Shown here one piece after another: positions 9,135-17,695 of a DNA stretch of 64,000 nucleotides. Source of the DNA: Candidatus Thalassolituus haligoni (GTDB lineage: Bacteria; Pseudomonadota; Gammaproteobacteria; Pseudomonadales; Oceanobacteraceae); assembly GCF_041222825.1 (NCBI RefSeq), contig NZ_CP139482.1:1953001-2017000 (forward strand), read 5' to 3'. The position numbers and the translations under genes were made by a program. Position 1 is the first letter of the stretch, and every line of letters begins with the position of its first letter. The notes below the pieces were generated by a model, which worked only from the letters and a program-made list of their open reading frames with translations, was not told the origin of the DNA and ran no database searches.

Positions 9135-10328
9135 TTTGTTTGTTTGTGACTCAGTTGTTCCGAGAGTTCGTGGTTGCAGCGACTGTTTGCACATCAACAT
9201 TTCTCCTGGCACACCCGCAATGCACAGCGTCTGGTTGTGGTATCTGCTGGCGGTGCATTTCCGTCCGGAACCCGGTTGTGGTCTTCTCAGTTCAACCCGG
9301 AGACGCAAAGAACCAGCCTCAAATCGGTTGATTTCAAGATCACCACCTATCTGGCTGAAATTCGTTCGGCTCGGACAATCAACCCGGATCTAGCGATTTA
9401 TGAGCCAGAAGCGCGCTCTATCGCTCGTCAACAGTCGCTTCAACGATTAAAGCAATACGCGGAGTTAAGTGGTCATCCGTTGTTAATTCTGGGCGAGCGA
9501 GGCACTGGTAAGACCCGTGTAGTCGAGACTTACATTAGCAAGATCAAACAGCGGGACGTTGTGGCTCTGGCCTGTGGTGGCCTCGATTCCAGCGTGGCCG
9601 AGAGCTTGCTGTTTGGTCATGTAAAAGGGGCTTTTACGGGCGCGGATCGGGATCGACAAGGACTTTTGGCTGAAGCGGATAGGAAAATTCTATTTCTCGA
9701 TGAGGTGCAAGATCTGCCGAAGAATGTACAGCGTGAGCTGGTGAGGACATTACAAGATCACAAGCACTGATATCGTCAGCTGGGCAGCAACGAAGAGAAA
9801 ACCAGTGACTTTGAATTGGTCTGTGCCAGTAATCTGAGTTTTGATGAACTACGGTCTTAGCTTTATCCGGATTTTCTCGATCGAATCGCACATTTGATTG
9901 TTGAAATTCCACCTCTGCGGTCTTGTCGGGAAGATCTGACCGTAGATTGGCAAACAGTATGGTCTGAGTGTCGACGATCAGAGACTATTCCAGAATTGGC
10001 ACCTGTTACGGACGAATTAAACCAGTTGTTCCAGCATCATCCTTTTAATGGAAATATGCGGGATTTGCAGCGACTGGCCGTACTGATCATGGTTTGGCTG
10101 GATCAGAAGTCAGAAACGGAAGCTGTGACGGTGGCGATTGGAGAATGGGACAAGTGGTCTCGGGATGACTCTGCCGTGCATGAGCTCGGTGAAGGCTCGT
10201 GGGATGAGCGAACCAAATGGTTTCAGCGCCGACTTGCATCCTGGGCTATCACGGAATATGGAGGACGAAAAGAAGCTTCTAAAGCGCTTGGGTGTTCTGA
10301 AAAGACGTTAGGCAACCACAGCCGCTGA
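9135..10328 (+). pseudogene. Sigma54-type AAA+ regulator pseudogene
   Basis: One frame encodes Walker A GERGTGKT, the sigma54-contacting loop GAFTGA, Walker B ILFLDEVQDL and a C-terminal part with an NMRDLQRLA helix and a Fis-like helix-turn-helix (GGRKEASKALGCSEKTLGNH). The frame is open from about 9135 but is interrupted by TGA at 9768-9770 and TAG at 9858-9860. Reading through both stops continues the AAA+ domain without a shift, so these are two nonsense mutations in an old gene. The N terminus is lost at the end of the CRISPR array. It is part of the block that separates the main array from its terminal unit. Confidence 0.8.
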
Positions 10329-10339
10329 TTAACTGTTAT

Positions 10340-10879
10340 TTAAAGATCAGAAAGCGTCTTCATGCCAACAAACAGCCTCATCGGTTCATCAGTAAACGGC
10401 TGAAAGACTTCGAAGCTGTTGTAAAAACCCAGTGCCTGTTCGTCTAGAACATCCAGAATCAAACCATAAGCAGGTAACCCCGATTGGCTTAGCGTGCGAG
10501 CTTGCCGTAATGCCGTAACCAGCGTTTTAGCGCCTAAGCCTTGTCCTTGATACTTTGAATCAATAGCCAGACGAGCAAGCATGATCACCGGGATCGGGTA
10601 GGTGGGTAGGCTGTGTTGTGCGGGGATTGCTTCCCTGGATACCGTTGCAGTAGATAAAGTGAAATAGGCTGCAATGGTTTTCTTTGAATCTGTGGGGGCC
10701 GTTTCTGTGTTTGCCTTCGAAACAACTTCAGGCAATACCCAGGTTCGGCTGAGACCTAATTTGTTATGTTTGATCGCAAAGCGAGAAAGGAAATCGTTCA
10801 TTCCGGTTTTACCGCAATCAAACGTTTTCAGATCGTGGGAAGCTTTATCGGCAACGACAAAGGCTTGTTCTAGTGTCAA
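10340..10879 (-). CDS. GNAT-type toxin of a TacT-like toxin-antitoxin pair
   Basis: 179 residues with the GNAT acetyl-CoA site LARLAIDSKYQGQGLGAKTL (about residues 102-121) and a late tyrosine in ALGFYNSFEVF. Toxins of this group acetylate the amino group of charged aminoacyl-tRNA and stop translation. The gene lies 14 nt after a DUF1778 antitoxin gene on the same strand, the standard order for these pairs. At 179 residues it is slightly long for the family, with an insert (SKANTETAPTDSKK) around residues 54-67. It lies within foreign DNA next to the CRISPR array. Confidence 0.85.
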   Translation of the reverse strand: MTLEQAFVVADKASHDLKTFDCGKTGMNDFLSRFAIKHNKLGLSRTWVLPEVVSKANTETAPTDSKKTIAAYFTLSTATVSREAIPAQHSLPTYPIPVIMLARLAIDSKYQGQGLGAKTLVTALRQARTLSQSGLPAYGLILDVLDEQALGFYNSFEVFQPFTDEPMRLFVGMKTLSDL

Positions 10880-10893
10880 TGCGATATTTCCGA

Positions 10894-11169
10894 TCAGTAG
10901 CCTTCGGCATCCAGTTTTTTAGCAGCATTCAGCAGCTTTTTGCTTGGGGATTGTGCTGTCTCGCAGGCCACCAGGAATTGATCAAACTGCTCATTAGCCA
11001 ACATCACTTCGTTGGCTAATTGCAGTCGCTTGGGCGCATCCAGGCGTACAAGGTTGGCGAGGTAGTCTGTCAGGGTCTGGCCGCTGGCGAGGGCTGCTCG
11101 TTCTGCCAAGGCCTTGAGCTCAGGAGGAAAGCGAGCTTCGATTCTCTCGGTTCTTGTACCCATTCTCAT
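10894..11169 (-). CDS. DUF1778 (TacA-like) ribbon-helix-helix antitoxin
   Basis: 91 residues. The start TRTERIEARFPPELKALAERAA, then GQTLTDYL, is the ribbon-helix-helix pattern of DUF1778 antitoxins. The C-terminal half would wrap the GNAT toxin. ATG 11169 and ATG 11163 are both possible starts and neither has a strong ribosome site. The protein should bind the DNA upstream of its own start and repress the pair. Confidence 0.85.
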   Translation of the reverse strand: MRMGTRTERIEARFPPELKALAERAALASGQTLTDYLANLVRLDAPKRLQLANEVMLANEQFDQFLVACETAQSPSKKLLNAAKKLDAEGY

Positions 11170-11282
11170 GTACTCATTGCATGTGATTGATGAAATTGTA
11201 CGGCAGATTTACGTACATATAAAGTTCGTGGTTGGTTTCCGGGGACATTCTTTGAGTTCTCGCTTGTTAGCCATGATTCCCA

Positions 11283-11330
11283 ATCATCCATCATCCATCA
11301 TCCATCATCCATCATCCATCATCCATCATC
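11283..11330. repeat. Heptamer tandem repeat, about seven copies
   Basis: ATCATCC repeats about 6.9 times without error. On the minus strand it directly follows the truncated end of the integrase remnant, so it replaced or grew from the 3' end of that gene. Repeats of this kind change copy number readily. Confidence 0.9.
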
Positions 11331-11779
11331 GCTCGGGGCTTCTCGAACAAATCTCCGCGTCTGTAGGCCGCTTTTACCTTGTTTTGATATTGCCAGTGCC
11401 ATATCTGCAACGTCTTTAGGGTAGCTGGAGACCTTTCCAGACCAATCCCGAAAGCTCGAACGGAATCCATGTGGGGACGTAATCACCCCGATCTTCATTG
11501 ACTCCGTAACCCATACCACGCATTAGTTGAAGTAAATCCATATTGGATAGAGGGCGATTGGATCGACTCCCAGGAAATATATAGGGATTGCCATGGATTT
11601 GCGGGGCTTCTAAGAATGATAATTGATTCTTTTGTTAGCGGAACGCGGTGTTCTCGGCGCGATTTCATTCTTTCAGCTGGTATCGTCCAAATAGCCGTTT
11701 TCAGATCGATCTCAGTCCACTCGGCTTTTAGAACTTCACTGGTACGTGTTGCTGTAAGGATAAGAAACCTCAGTGCCAA
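11331..11779 (-). pseudogene. P4-type tyrosine integrase, frameshifted C-terminal remnant
   Basis: The first piece (from 11779) has ALRFLILTATRTSEVL (first catalytic arginine box) and WTIPAERMKSRREHRVPL. The second, in another frame, has HGFRSSFRDW, the HxxR box. The catalytic tyrosine segment AAYRRGDLFEK appears only after a further shift. At least two frameshifts and the loss of the N terminus make it inactive. Such integrases insert islands next to tRNA genes; none is visible here. Confidence 0.75.
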
Positions 11780-11930
11780 AGCTGAAGCGCTTTGATTTTA
11801 TGAATCACAATCCAGTCCTTTACGTGAGCCCCCGGCCAGAGAAAACCGGGAACGTTAGGGTTAAAGTGGCCAAAAGGCCACGCGAAGGTGAATCAAAATT
11901 AATGGCCAGAGGTGGGTCACTTTAAATGGC
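11780..11930. other. Non-coding junction with possible IS-end sequence
   Basis: No gene seen. The stretch has the hairpin GTGGCCAAAAGGCCAC near 11861-11881 and a repeated ATGGCC/GTGGGTCACTTT pattern resembling the multiple terminal repeats of IS21-group elements. It abuts the point where the first repeat of the displaced CRISPR unit is cut off. The IS assignment is weak. Confidence 0.3.
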
Positions 11931-12018
11931 CGTTAACACCGCACAGGCAGCTCAGAAAATTCTCTGTGAAGAGCGCATTGGCCTGACTGTGTTCGCTGCC
12001 GCACAGGCAGCTCAGCAA
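11931..12018 (+). CRISPR. Displaced terminal CRISPR unit: partial repeat, 32-nt spacer, terminal repeat
   Basis: From 11939 the sequence matches the last 20 nt of the array repeat exactly, while its first 8 nt are replaced. A spacer of exactly 32 nt follows (11959-11990). Then a full repeat (11991-12018) has a single change near its end (CTCAGCAA for CTCAGAAA), typical of the last repeat of an array. It is 2.8 kb beyond the main array and on the same strand. I interpret it as the old trailer end of that array. Confidence 0.85.
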
Positions 12019-12119
12019 TACTGTTTCAGCGGCAAGCTGCCTCCTATGAATTTACGGCGGTCTGCGAGTTTACGGCGGTTGGTAGCAAGTTCTCTTGTAG
12101 TGGTCTCAGGCGAGTGGGT

Positions 12120-12908
12120 TCAGTCTGGCTGGTCGGTTTGTAGCAGTCGCCATTCGACGCGTCCGGCCAGCATGTAGCCCGCGCCGTAGACGGTTTTGAT
12201 TAATACTGGCTGGCGCGGGTTTTGTTCCAGTTTTTTGCGCAGGCGTGACATGCGGGAGTCGATGCTGCGGTCGTAGGGGATGGTTTGGTCTGAGATCAGT
12301 TGTTCCCGCGATAAGATGCGGTTGGGTGAGCGCAGCAGGCTCATCAGCAGGTTGGCTTCGCCACTGCTGAGGTTGTGGTTGTCGCCGTTGTCGTGGCTGA
12401 GCAATAAGGTGGCTGGGTCGAACTGCCAGTGGGCAATCCGGGCGACTTTGCGGCTGCAGGTGCCGGGTTGTGGCTGGATCGCCAGCCGTCGCACCAGTCG
12501 TGATATGCGGGCGACCAGTTCCCGGCTGTCAAAGGGTTTGGTGATGTAGTCGTCAGCACCCAGTTCGAGGCCCAGCACTCGGTCTGTCAGGCTGTCCCGG
12601 CCGGTCAGTACCACGAGCCCGGTGTCGGTATTGGCCGACAGTTCGCGGATGCAGGTGAGGCCGTCCATGTCCGGTAAGCCGAGGTCAATAATGCAGACAT
12701 CGGCGGGCTGTTGTTGTATCGCTTGCAGTGCCTGGCGACCGGTCGGGAAGGTGGTTACCCGAAAGCCGAACGCTCGCAGGGCATCTGCAATCAGGGTGGC
12801 TATGTCGGCTTCGTCTTCGATGACGTAGATCAGTGCCTTGTTGGTATGGCTGCTGTGGGTCGTGGTGTGGTTGGTCGTGGTGTGGTTGGTCATGGTGTGG
12901 TTGGTCAT
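12120..12908 (-). CDS. OmpR/PhoB-type response regulator
   Basis: 262 residues. The receiver domain (about 27-140) has VIEDEAD at the acidic pocket, the phosphorylated Asp in IIDLGLPDMDG and KPF with the conserved lysine. A winged-helix DNA-binding domain (about 155-250) contains SSGEANLLMSLL and SRLRKKLE. The first 22 residues are MTNHT repeats coded by an imperfect 15-bp repeat and are unlikely to be part of the fold. It starts 13 nt after the histidine kinase gene, so kinase and regulator form a two-component pair. Targets are unknown; the divergent binding-protein and porin genes are candidates. Confidence 0.9.
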   Translation of the reverse strand: MTNHTMTNHTTTNHTTTHSSHTNKALIYVIEDEADIATLIADALRAFGFRVTTFPTGRQALQAIQQQPADVCIIDLGLPDMDGLTCIRELSANTDTGLVVLTGRDSLTDRVLGLELGADDYITKPFDSRELVARISRLVRRLAIQPQPGTCSRKVARIAHWQFDPATLLLSHDNGDNHNLSSGEANLLMSLLRSPNRILSREQLISDQTIPYDRSIDSRMSRLRKKLEQNPRQPVLIKTVYGAGYMLAGRVEWRLLQTDQPD

Positions 12909-12921
12909 GGTGTGCTTCTTC

Positions 12922-15900
12922 TTATTGTTCTGTCTGATGATGATCGGGTTGGATCGGTGGTGTCAATTTGCCAGCGGCGGATGGCCCGTTAGTGGATTGG
13001 GTGACAGCATGGGTAATGGCCTGGTGGATGGCGTCTCTGGTGAAGGGTTTGGCGAGTAATACGCCATGATCCGTTGGTTGTTCTGGATGCGAGGGGGTGC
13101 CACTGATCAGCAGATAGGGCAAGTGGGGGTGTTGCTGGCGGGCTTGTTGGGCCAGTTGCCAGCCGTCCCGGTTGCCGGGCATCGACAGGTCGGTGATGAG
13201 TAAATCGAGGGTCGCCAGGCTGTCGATCAGGTCGCTGGCTTCATTGGCGTCGCTGGCTTCTACCACAACGTATCCTAGCGCCAGCAACCAGGGCCGTACC
13301 AGGCGGCGGATGGCGGCGTCGTCGTCAACCAGTAAGGCCAGTTGCCAGTGGTTGTTGTCGGTGTTGTCGGTGTCTGATTCGGGGTGTGGTGCTGGCTCTG
13401 TTGCGGCGCTGGCGGTCGTTTCAGGGGGTGTTGGCGCGCTCAAGGAAAGGCTGTTTAGTGGCAGCAGTAATGAAATAGCGGCACCGTCGGCTGATTTCTC
13501 TGGGTCTTTCGATTGACTCCGGCCTTCCCCGTCAGCCCATTCCGGATCCGTCGTTGCCGGGCGAATGCGAATAAAACCGCCAGACTGTTTGACGAAGCCA
13601 AATACCATGCTGAGGCCGAGGCCGGAGTTGTTGCTGGCACGGGTTGTAAAAAATGGCTCGAAGGCCCGTTGTTGTACTTCGGCCGGAAATCCGGGGCCGT
13701 CGTCGTACACCCCAATATTGATATAGGTGCCAGCGGGTACGTCGTCATCGTAGTGCGAGTCGGTTTGTTGCAGCCCCTGTGGCAAGGTTTGTTGGTGTGC
13801 GTAAAAGCCGATACGTCCTGGCCCGGTCGGGCGTTGTTGAAGAATGGCATCGCGTGCGTTCAAGGCCAGATTGATGAGGGCGTTTTCGAGCTGGGCGGCA
13901 TCAATACACAGCGCCAACGGGGTGTGGCAGACGACCGTCAGTTCCAGCTGATCCGGCAGTGAACCGCGTAACAACAGGGCGGTTTCTTTCAGCAAGGGAC
14001 GTACGTCGGTCAGGCTGGGGGAGAGGTGCTGACGTCGGGCAAAAGCGAGCAGACGCTTGGTGATGTCGATGGCGCGGTGGGTGGCGCGGATAGCTGGAGC
14101 CAGGTGGTGTTGCAGTGGGGCGTCGGTGTCGGGGCTGCTGGTTGTCGGGTTGACGCCGGGATGGCTGGCTTGCATGGCGCTGAGGTTGCCAAGGATGATG
14201 GTCAGCAGATTGTTGAAGTCGTGGGCCAAACCGCCAGCCAGTTGCCCGGTGGCCTGCATGCGTTGGGCTTCCGCCAGGCGGCGTTCTGATTCCTTTTCGT
14301 GGCTGATGTCGAGCGACAGTACCAGTACGCCCTGCACCTCGGCAGCGGCTGCCTGGTCTCCGGCGTAATCGGGAATCAGCTGGCGACGTGTTACCCGTGT
14401 GCGGCCCTGGTGATTAAAGCTGTATTCGTAGGTAGTGGGGTGGCCGTTCAGACACTGTTGCAGGGGTTCGGCGATGGCTGCCAGCAGATCAGGAGGTGCA
14501 ATCTGGCTCATGTGTTGCCCCAGGAGTGCGGCTTTGCTGCTATCGAATTGTTCAGCATAACCCTGGTTGACGAACACGTAGCGCAGTTGCCGGTCGAGGT
14601 AGGCAATCTGGGCGGGCAGGGCATCCAGTATCAGGCGTTGGCGTTCTTCCAGTGCCGCCAGTGCGTGGGTGCGCTCTCGCACACTTTGATCCAGCGTCTG
14701 GATGTTGCTGTGCAAGCGATACACCATGGAGTCGAAGGTGCGCGCCAGGGTGCCGATTTCATCATGACGATCAATGCCGCTGGTGGCGCTCAGATCGCCG
14801 GTACGTACGCGTTCGGCGGTGCGCGCCAGGGTCTGGATCGGTTGCGAGATCAGGTTGATAAAATACAGCGCCAGTAATAACGCCAACAGAATGGCGATGG
14901 CGGTAATGGTGATGATGCGTTGGCTGAGAATCATCGAGCTGTGTTGCAGTTCGGCGACATACACGGTGGCGCAGATGTACCAGTCGAAACTGGCCATGCG
15001 ACGGACGATGGATATTTTTTCATAGCGATAAACGCCGGGATCATCCGGTTTGTCCCAGCGATAGCTGAGTTCGGTGCCGGTATCGGCCACTTCGATCAGT
15101 TCTTCCACGATGCGGCGTCCGCTGGCCGGGTCGATCAGGTCGATGGCATTGGTCTGGTCGATGTTGGTATTCGGGTGGGCAATAATCTGGCCCTGCTGGT
15201 CAAAAATAAACAAATAGCCAGTGTCGGCGATACGAATGGTGCTGAGTGCCTTGCGAATTTCTTCAATAGCCTGTTGCTTGCGTTGCGCCACGGCGGCTTC
15301 CAGATCATCCAGATAGAGACCCGAACCAATCACCAGCTGCCACTGTGGGTAATCTTTGACATACGACAGCTTGGCCGTTGGTTGCTGCCCGGCCACTCGC
15401 TGCCAGGGGTATTGATAGAAGCCTTCACCGCTGCGGATCGCTGCGGCAATCATCGGGGCGATGACGCCCACTGCCGGAACCTGAAAGCTGGCCAATGTCT
15501 TGCCGTTATAACGTGTGTCCGGGTGCGACAACATGCGCGCCTGGTGATCAACCACCCAGATATAACCATCGTTGCCGTAGGTGAAGTGGCGCAGGCTGGC
15601 AAACACCTGTTGCCAGGCGTTGGCGGCTGGAATCTGGTTGGCTTCGGCCAGTGCCAGGCTGGATTCAATATGACTGGCGGTCAGTGTGACCACGGCGCGC
15701 AGGCTTTCTTTGTTAGCGTCCAGCGCCTGTGCCTTGAACCCTTCCAGATTGGCGTAGGCCTTGTCGGCCAGCTTATAAACGTTATCCAGTGCCAGGCGGG
15801 CGGAATTGCGTTCAATTTCATACACCTTGTCTTGCACCAGTGGCACGGAATACAGGTACACCGACACCGCCATGATGGTGATGATCAGTACCACAACTGA

Positions 15901-15936
15901 GAAAAAACGCCACGCCAGGCGAATGCCGGAAAACAT
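12922..15936 (-). CDS. Hybrid sensor histidine kinase with double Cache domain
   Basis: I prefer the start at 15936 (MFSGIRLAWRF, 1004 residues) over one at 16071, because the extra 45 residues look non-coding. Order: membrane helix (8-30), periplasmic Cache sensor region (45-330), second membrane helix (341-362), HAMP (363-415), PAS (430-545), histidine kinase dimerisation box GGLAHDFNNLLT with the phospho-His near 572, ATPase domain, then a C-terminal receiver with TDLSMPGNRDGWQ. Cache domains bind small molecules in the periplasm, often carboxylates or amino acids. The substrate-binding protein encoded divergently 290 bp away may share its ligand; that is inference. Confidence 0.9.
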   Translation of the reverse strand: MFSGIRLAWRFFSVVVLIITIMAVSVYLYSVPLVQDKVYEIERNSARLALDNVYKLADKAYANLEGFKAQALDANKESLRAVVTLTASHIESSLALAEANQIPAANAWQQVFASLRHFTYGNDGYIWVVDHQARMLSHPDTRYNGKTLASFQVPAVGVIAPMIAAAIRSGEGFYQYPWQRVAGQQPTAKLSYVKDYPQWQLVIGSGLYLDDLEAAVAQRKQQAIEEIRKALSTIRIADTGYLFIFDQQGQIIAHPNTNIDQTNAIDLIDPASGRRIVEELIEVADTGTELSYRWDKPDDPGVYRYEKISIVRRMASFDWYICATVYVAELQHSSMILSQRIITITAIAILLALLLALYFINLISQPIQTLARTAERVRTGDLSATSGIDRHDEIGTLARTFDSMVYRLHSNIQTLDQSVRERTHALAALEERQRLILDALPAQIAYLDRQLRYVFVNQGYAEQFDSSKAALLGQHMSQIAPPDLLAAIAEPLQQCLNGHPTTYEYSFNHQGRTRVTRRQLIPDYAGDQAAAAEVQGVLVLSLDISHEKESERRLAEAQRMQATGQLAGGLAHDFNNLLTIILGNLSAMQASHPGVNPTTSSPDTDAPLQHHLAPAIRATHRAIDITKRLLAFARRQHLSPSLTDVRPLLKETALLLRGSLPDQLELTVVCHTPLALCIDAAQLENALINLALNARDAILQQRPTGPGRIGFYAHQQTLPQGLQQTDSHYDDDVPAGTYINIGVYDDGPGFPAEVQQRAFEPFFTTRASNNSGLGLSMVFGFVKQSGGFIRIRPATTDPEWADGEGRSQSKDPEKSADGAAISLLLPLNSLSLSAPTPPETTASAATEPAPHPESDTDNTDNNHWQLALLVDDDAAIRRLVRPWLLALGYVVVEASDANEASDLIDSLATLDLLITDLSMPGNRDGWQLAQQARQQHPHLPYLLISGTPSHPEQPTDHGVLLAKPFTRDAIHQAITHAVTQSTNGPSAAGKLTPPIQPDHHQTEQ

Positions 15937-16227
15937 ACGAAAACTCTTGTCAGCAGCAACAGGTGGATAAAACGGGTGGGCACGACCGGCGAGCCTTTGG
16001 TGCTTTGGCGAATATGTTGGGGTGCCAGTACTCGCGGCAGCATCCATCCCGTGGTGGCAGTGTACTGGCAAAACCCGGCAAAAAACCGGCTTGATACATT
16101 TCGGTGGAATTGTGACAAATCTGCGTGCAAGTCGTTGTTCAGTATGGATTCCGCAGCGATCGTCAACACGCTCTGATTCGGAGTGAACGGCGGCACTGAC
16201 AAAAAATAATAAAAACAGGCTAACCAG

Positions 16228-17520
16228 ATGATGCGTTTTATCTTTGCCCCACCGTCCGTTGTTCCTTTTTGTTTTTTTTCACGTCGTTGGCAGCAAGCGC
16301 TGGCTGCGGTGGCCCTGTTGTGGCTGGTTGGCACGGTGTGCGACGAGGTGCAGGCCAGTCCTGCGGCTATTTCTGATGACGTGGTCAAAATTGGTGTGAT
16401 GGCGGATATGAGTGGTGTCTACGCCACGGTATGTGGAGAAGGGTGTGTTACCGCCGCGACCATGGCCGTCGAGGACTTTGGCGAAATTGTGTTGGGTAAA
16501 CCGATTGAGGTGGTCAGTGCCGATGACCATAACAGCCCGGAATCTGCCGCCTTGCAGGCCAAAACCTGGGTCGAGCGGGAGCAGGTGGACGTGATCACCG
16601 GGCTGGTGGCCTCGTCCGTTACATCGGCGGTCACCGCAGTTACCAATGCCGCGCAACGTATTGTGCTGATATCCGGTTCGGGTTCGGACGCATTTACCAC
16701 CAGTGCCTGTTCGCCCTATATCGCCCACTGGACCTACGACGTGGTGGCGCTGGCGAATGGCACCGTCAAGCCAATGGTCGAGGCGGGTAAGAAGAAATGG
16801 TTTTTTATCACCGCAGATTATGCCTTCGGTCTGGCGTTGGAAGAGGTGGCGACCCGAGTGGTCACGACTCAGGGTGGCGTAGTGACTGGCTCGGTGCGGG
16901 TGCCCTTGGGGACTGCCGACTTTGCCCCTTACGTGCGTCAGGCGGCTGCGTCCGGGGCCGATGTGGTGGCATTGGCCAACGCTGGTGAAGATTTTGTCAA
17001 TGCTTTGCGGGCAGCGGCAGATATCGGCCTGACGCAATCGATGGAAGTGGTTGGCTTGCTGGTATTTACCCCCAATGTGAAAGCGCTGGATCCGGCCATC
17101 ACCGCCAATATGAGGTTAACCACCGGGTTTTACTGGGATCGGGACGACAGTAGCCGTGTCTGGTCGGAACGCTTTTTCGCCCGTGCTGGCGTCATGCCCA
17201 CCATGGTGCAGGCTGGTGTCTATTCCGCCGTTAGTCATTACCTGAACAGCATTCGCCAGGCGGGCAGCGATACGGCTGATGTGGTGATGAAAGCGATGAA
17301 AAGTACTCGCCCGAATGATTTTTTTGCCCAGCGTGCCCGATTGCGGCCAGACGGACGGCTGCTGCACGACATGTATCAGGTGCGTATCAAAACCGCGCGT
17401 GAGCGTAAAAACCCGGATGACCTCTACGCCATCGAAAACGTAGTGCACGGCATCGTCGCTTTTGCACCGCCGGTGCCGTCGTGTCTGTTTCGAAAGCACC
17501 GGGCCACGATCCGCGAGTAA
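16228..17520 (+). CDS. Periplasmic substrate-binding protein, Liv/Urt type (Peripla_BP_6)
   Basis: 430 residues with a long signal peptide ending VQASPA, then VKIGVMADMSGVYATVCGEG and a long type I periplasmic binding fold similar to branched-chain amino acid and urea binding proteins. No permease or ATPase gene is next to it. It may therefore deliver ligand to a transporter elsewhere, or present it to the divergent Cache sensor kinase. Two adjacent ATG codons (16228, 16231) are possible starts and the ribosome site is weak. Confidence 0.85.
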   Translation: MMRFIFAPPSVVPFCFFSRRWQQALAAVALLWLVGTVCDEVQASPAAISDDVVKIGVMADMSGVYATVCGEGCVTAATMAVEDFGEIVLGKPIEVVSADDHNSPESAALQAKTWVEREQVDVITGLVASSVTSAVTAVTNAAQRIVLISGSGSDAFTTSACSPYIAHWTYDVVALANGTVKPMVEAGKKKWFFITADYAFGLALEEVATRVVTTQGGVVTGSVRVPLGTADFAPYVRQAAASGADVVALANAGEDFVNALRAAADIGLTQSMEVVGLLVFTPNVKALDPAITANMRLTTGFYWDRDDSSRVWSERFFARAGVMPTMVQAGVYSAVSHYLNSIRQAGSDTADVVMKAMKSTRPNDFFAQRARLRPDGRLLHDMYQVRIKTARERKNPDDLYAIENVVHGIVAFAPPVPSCLFRKHRATIRE

Positions 17521-17695
17521 CCGTACCTGGCGACGGCGGTGAGGAGAGTGCGTTGTCTGTGGCATACGGCAGCCACTTGGCTGGCAGCACCGATAACAAC
17601 AGTAATAACAACGGCAAGACCAACAATAAAAACACCACCAAAACCAATAAAAACACCAATAAAAACAACAAGACTCGACCAAAAAAGGAAACACC
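17521..17695. other. A-rich leader before the porin gene
   Basis: 175 bp, very rich in A and C between 17585 and 17680, with the repeated block ACCAATAAAAACACC. AAGGAA lies 5 nt before the porin ATG. The low secondary structure may favour translation. No other signal seen. Confidence 0.5.

Noticed and set aside
4489..9393. Many overlapping ORFs on both strands of the array with repeated FAAAQAAQK, SLPHRQLR, VRCRTGSSE or SELPVRQRT peptides
   Set aside because: They are translations of the 60-bp repeat-spacer units, whose length is a multiple of three, and not proteins.
11160..11193. Possible target of the displaced spacer (11959-11990) over the DUF1778 start: CC followed by a six-base seed match ATTCTC
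   Set aside because: After six matches the pairing collapses. A PAM plus six bases is expected by chance with roughly 10% probability over the region, so a CreA-like control of this toxin-antitoxin pair is not supported.
14920..15900. 326-codon plus-strand ORF opposite the histidine kinase
   Set aside because: It is the mirror frame of a clearly coding kinase and has no protein-like motifs or ribosome site.
16279..17037. 252-codon minus-strand ORF opposite the substrate-binding protein
   Set aside because: Antisense shadow with His/Arg-rich nonsense composition.
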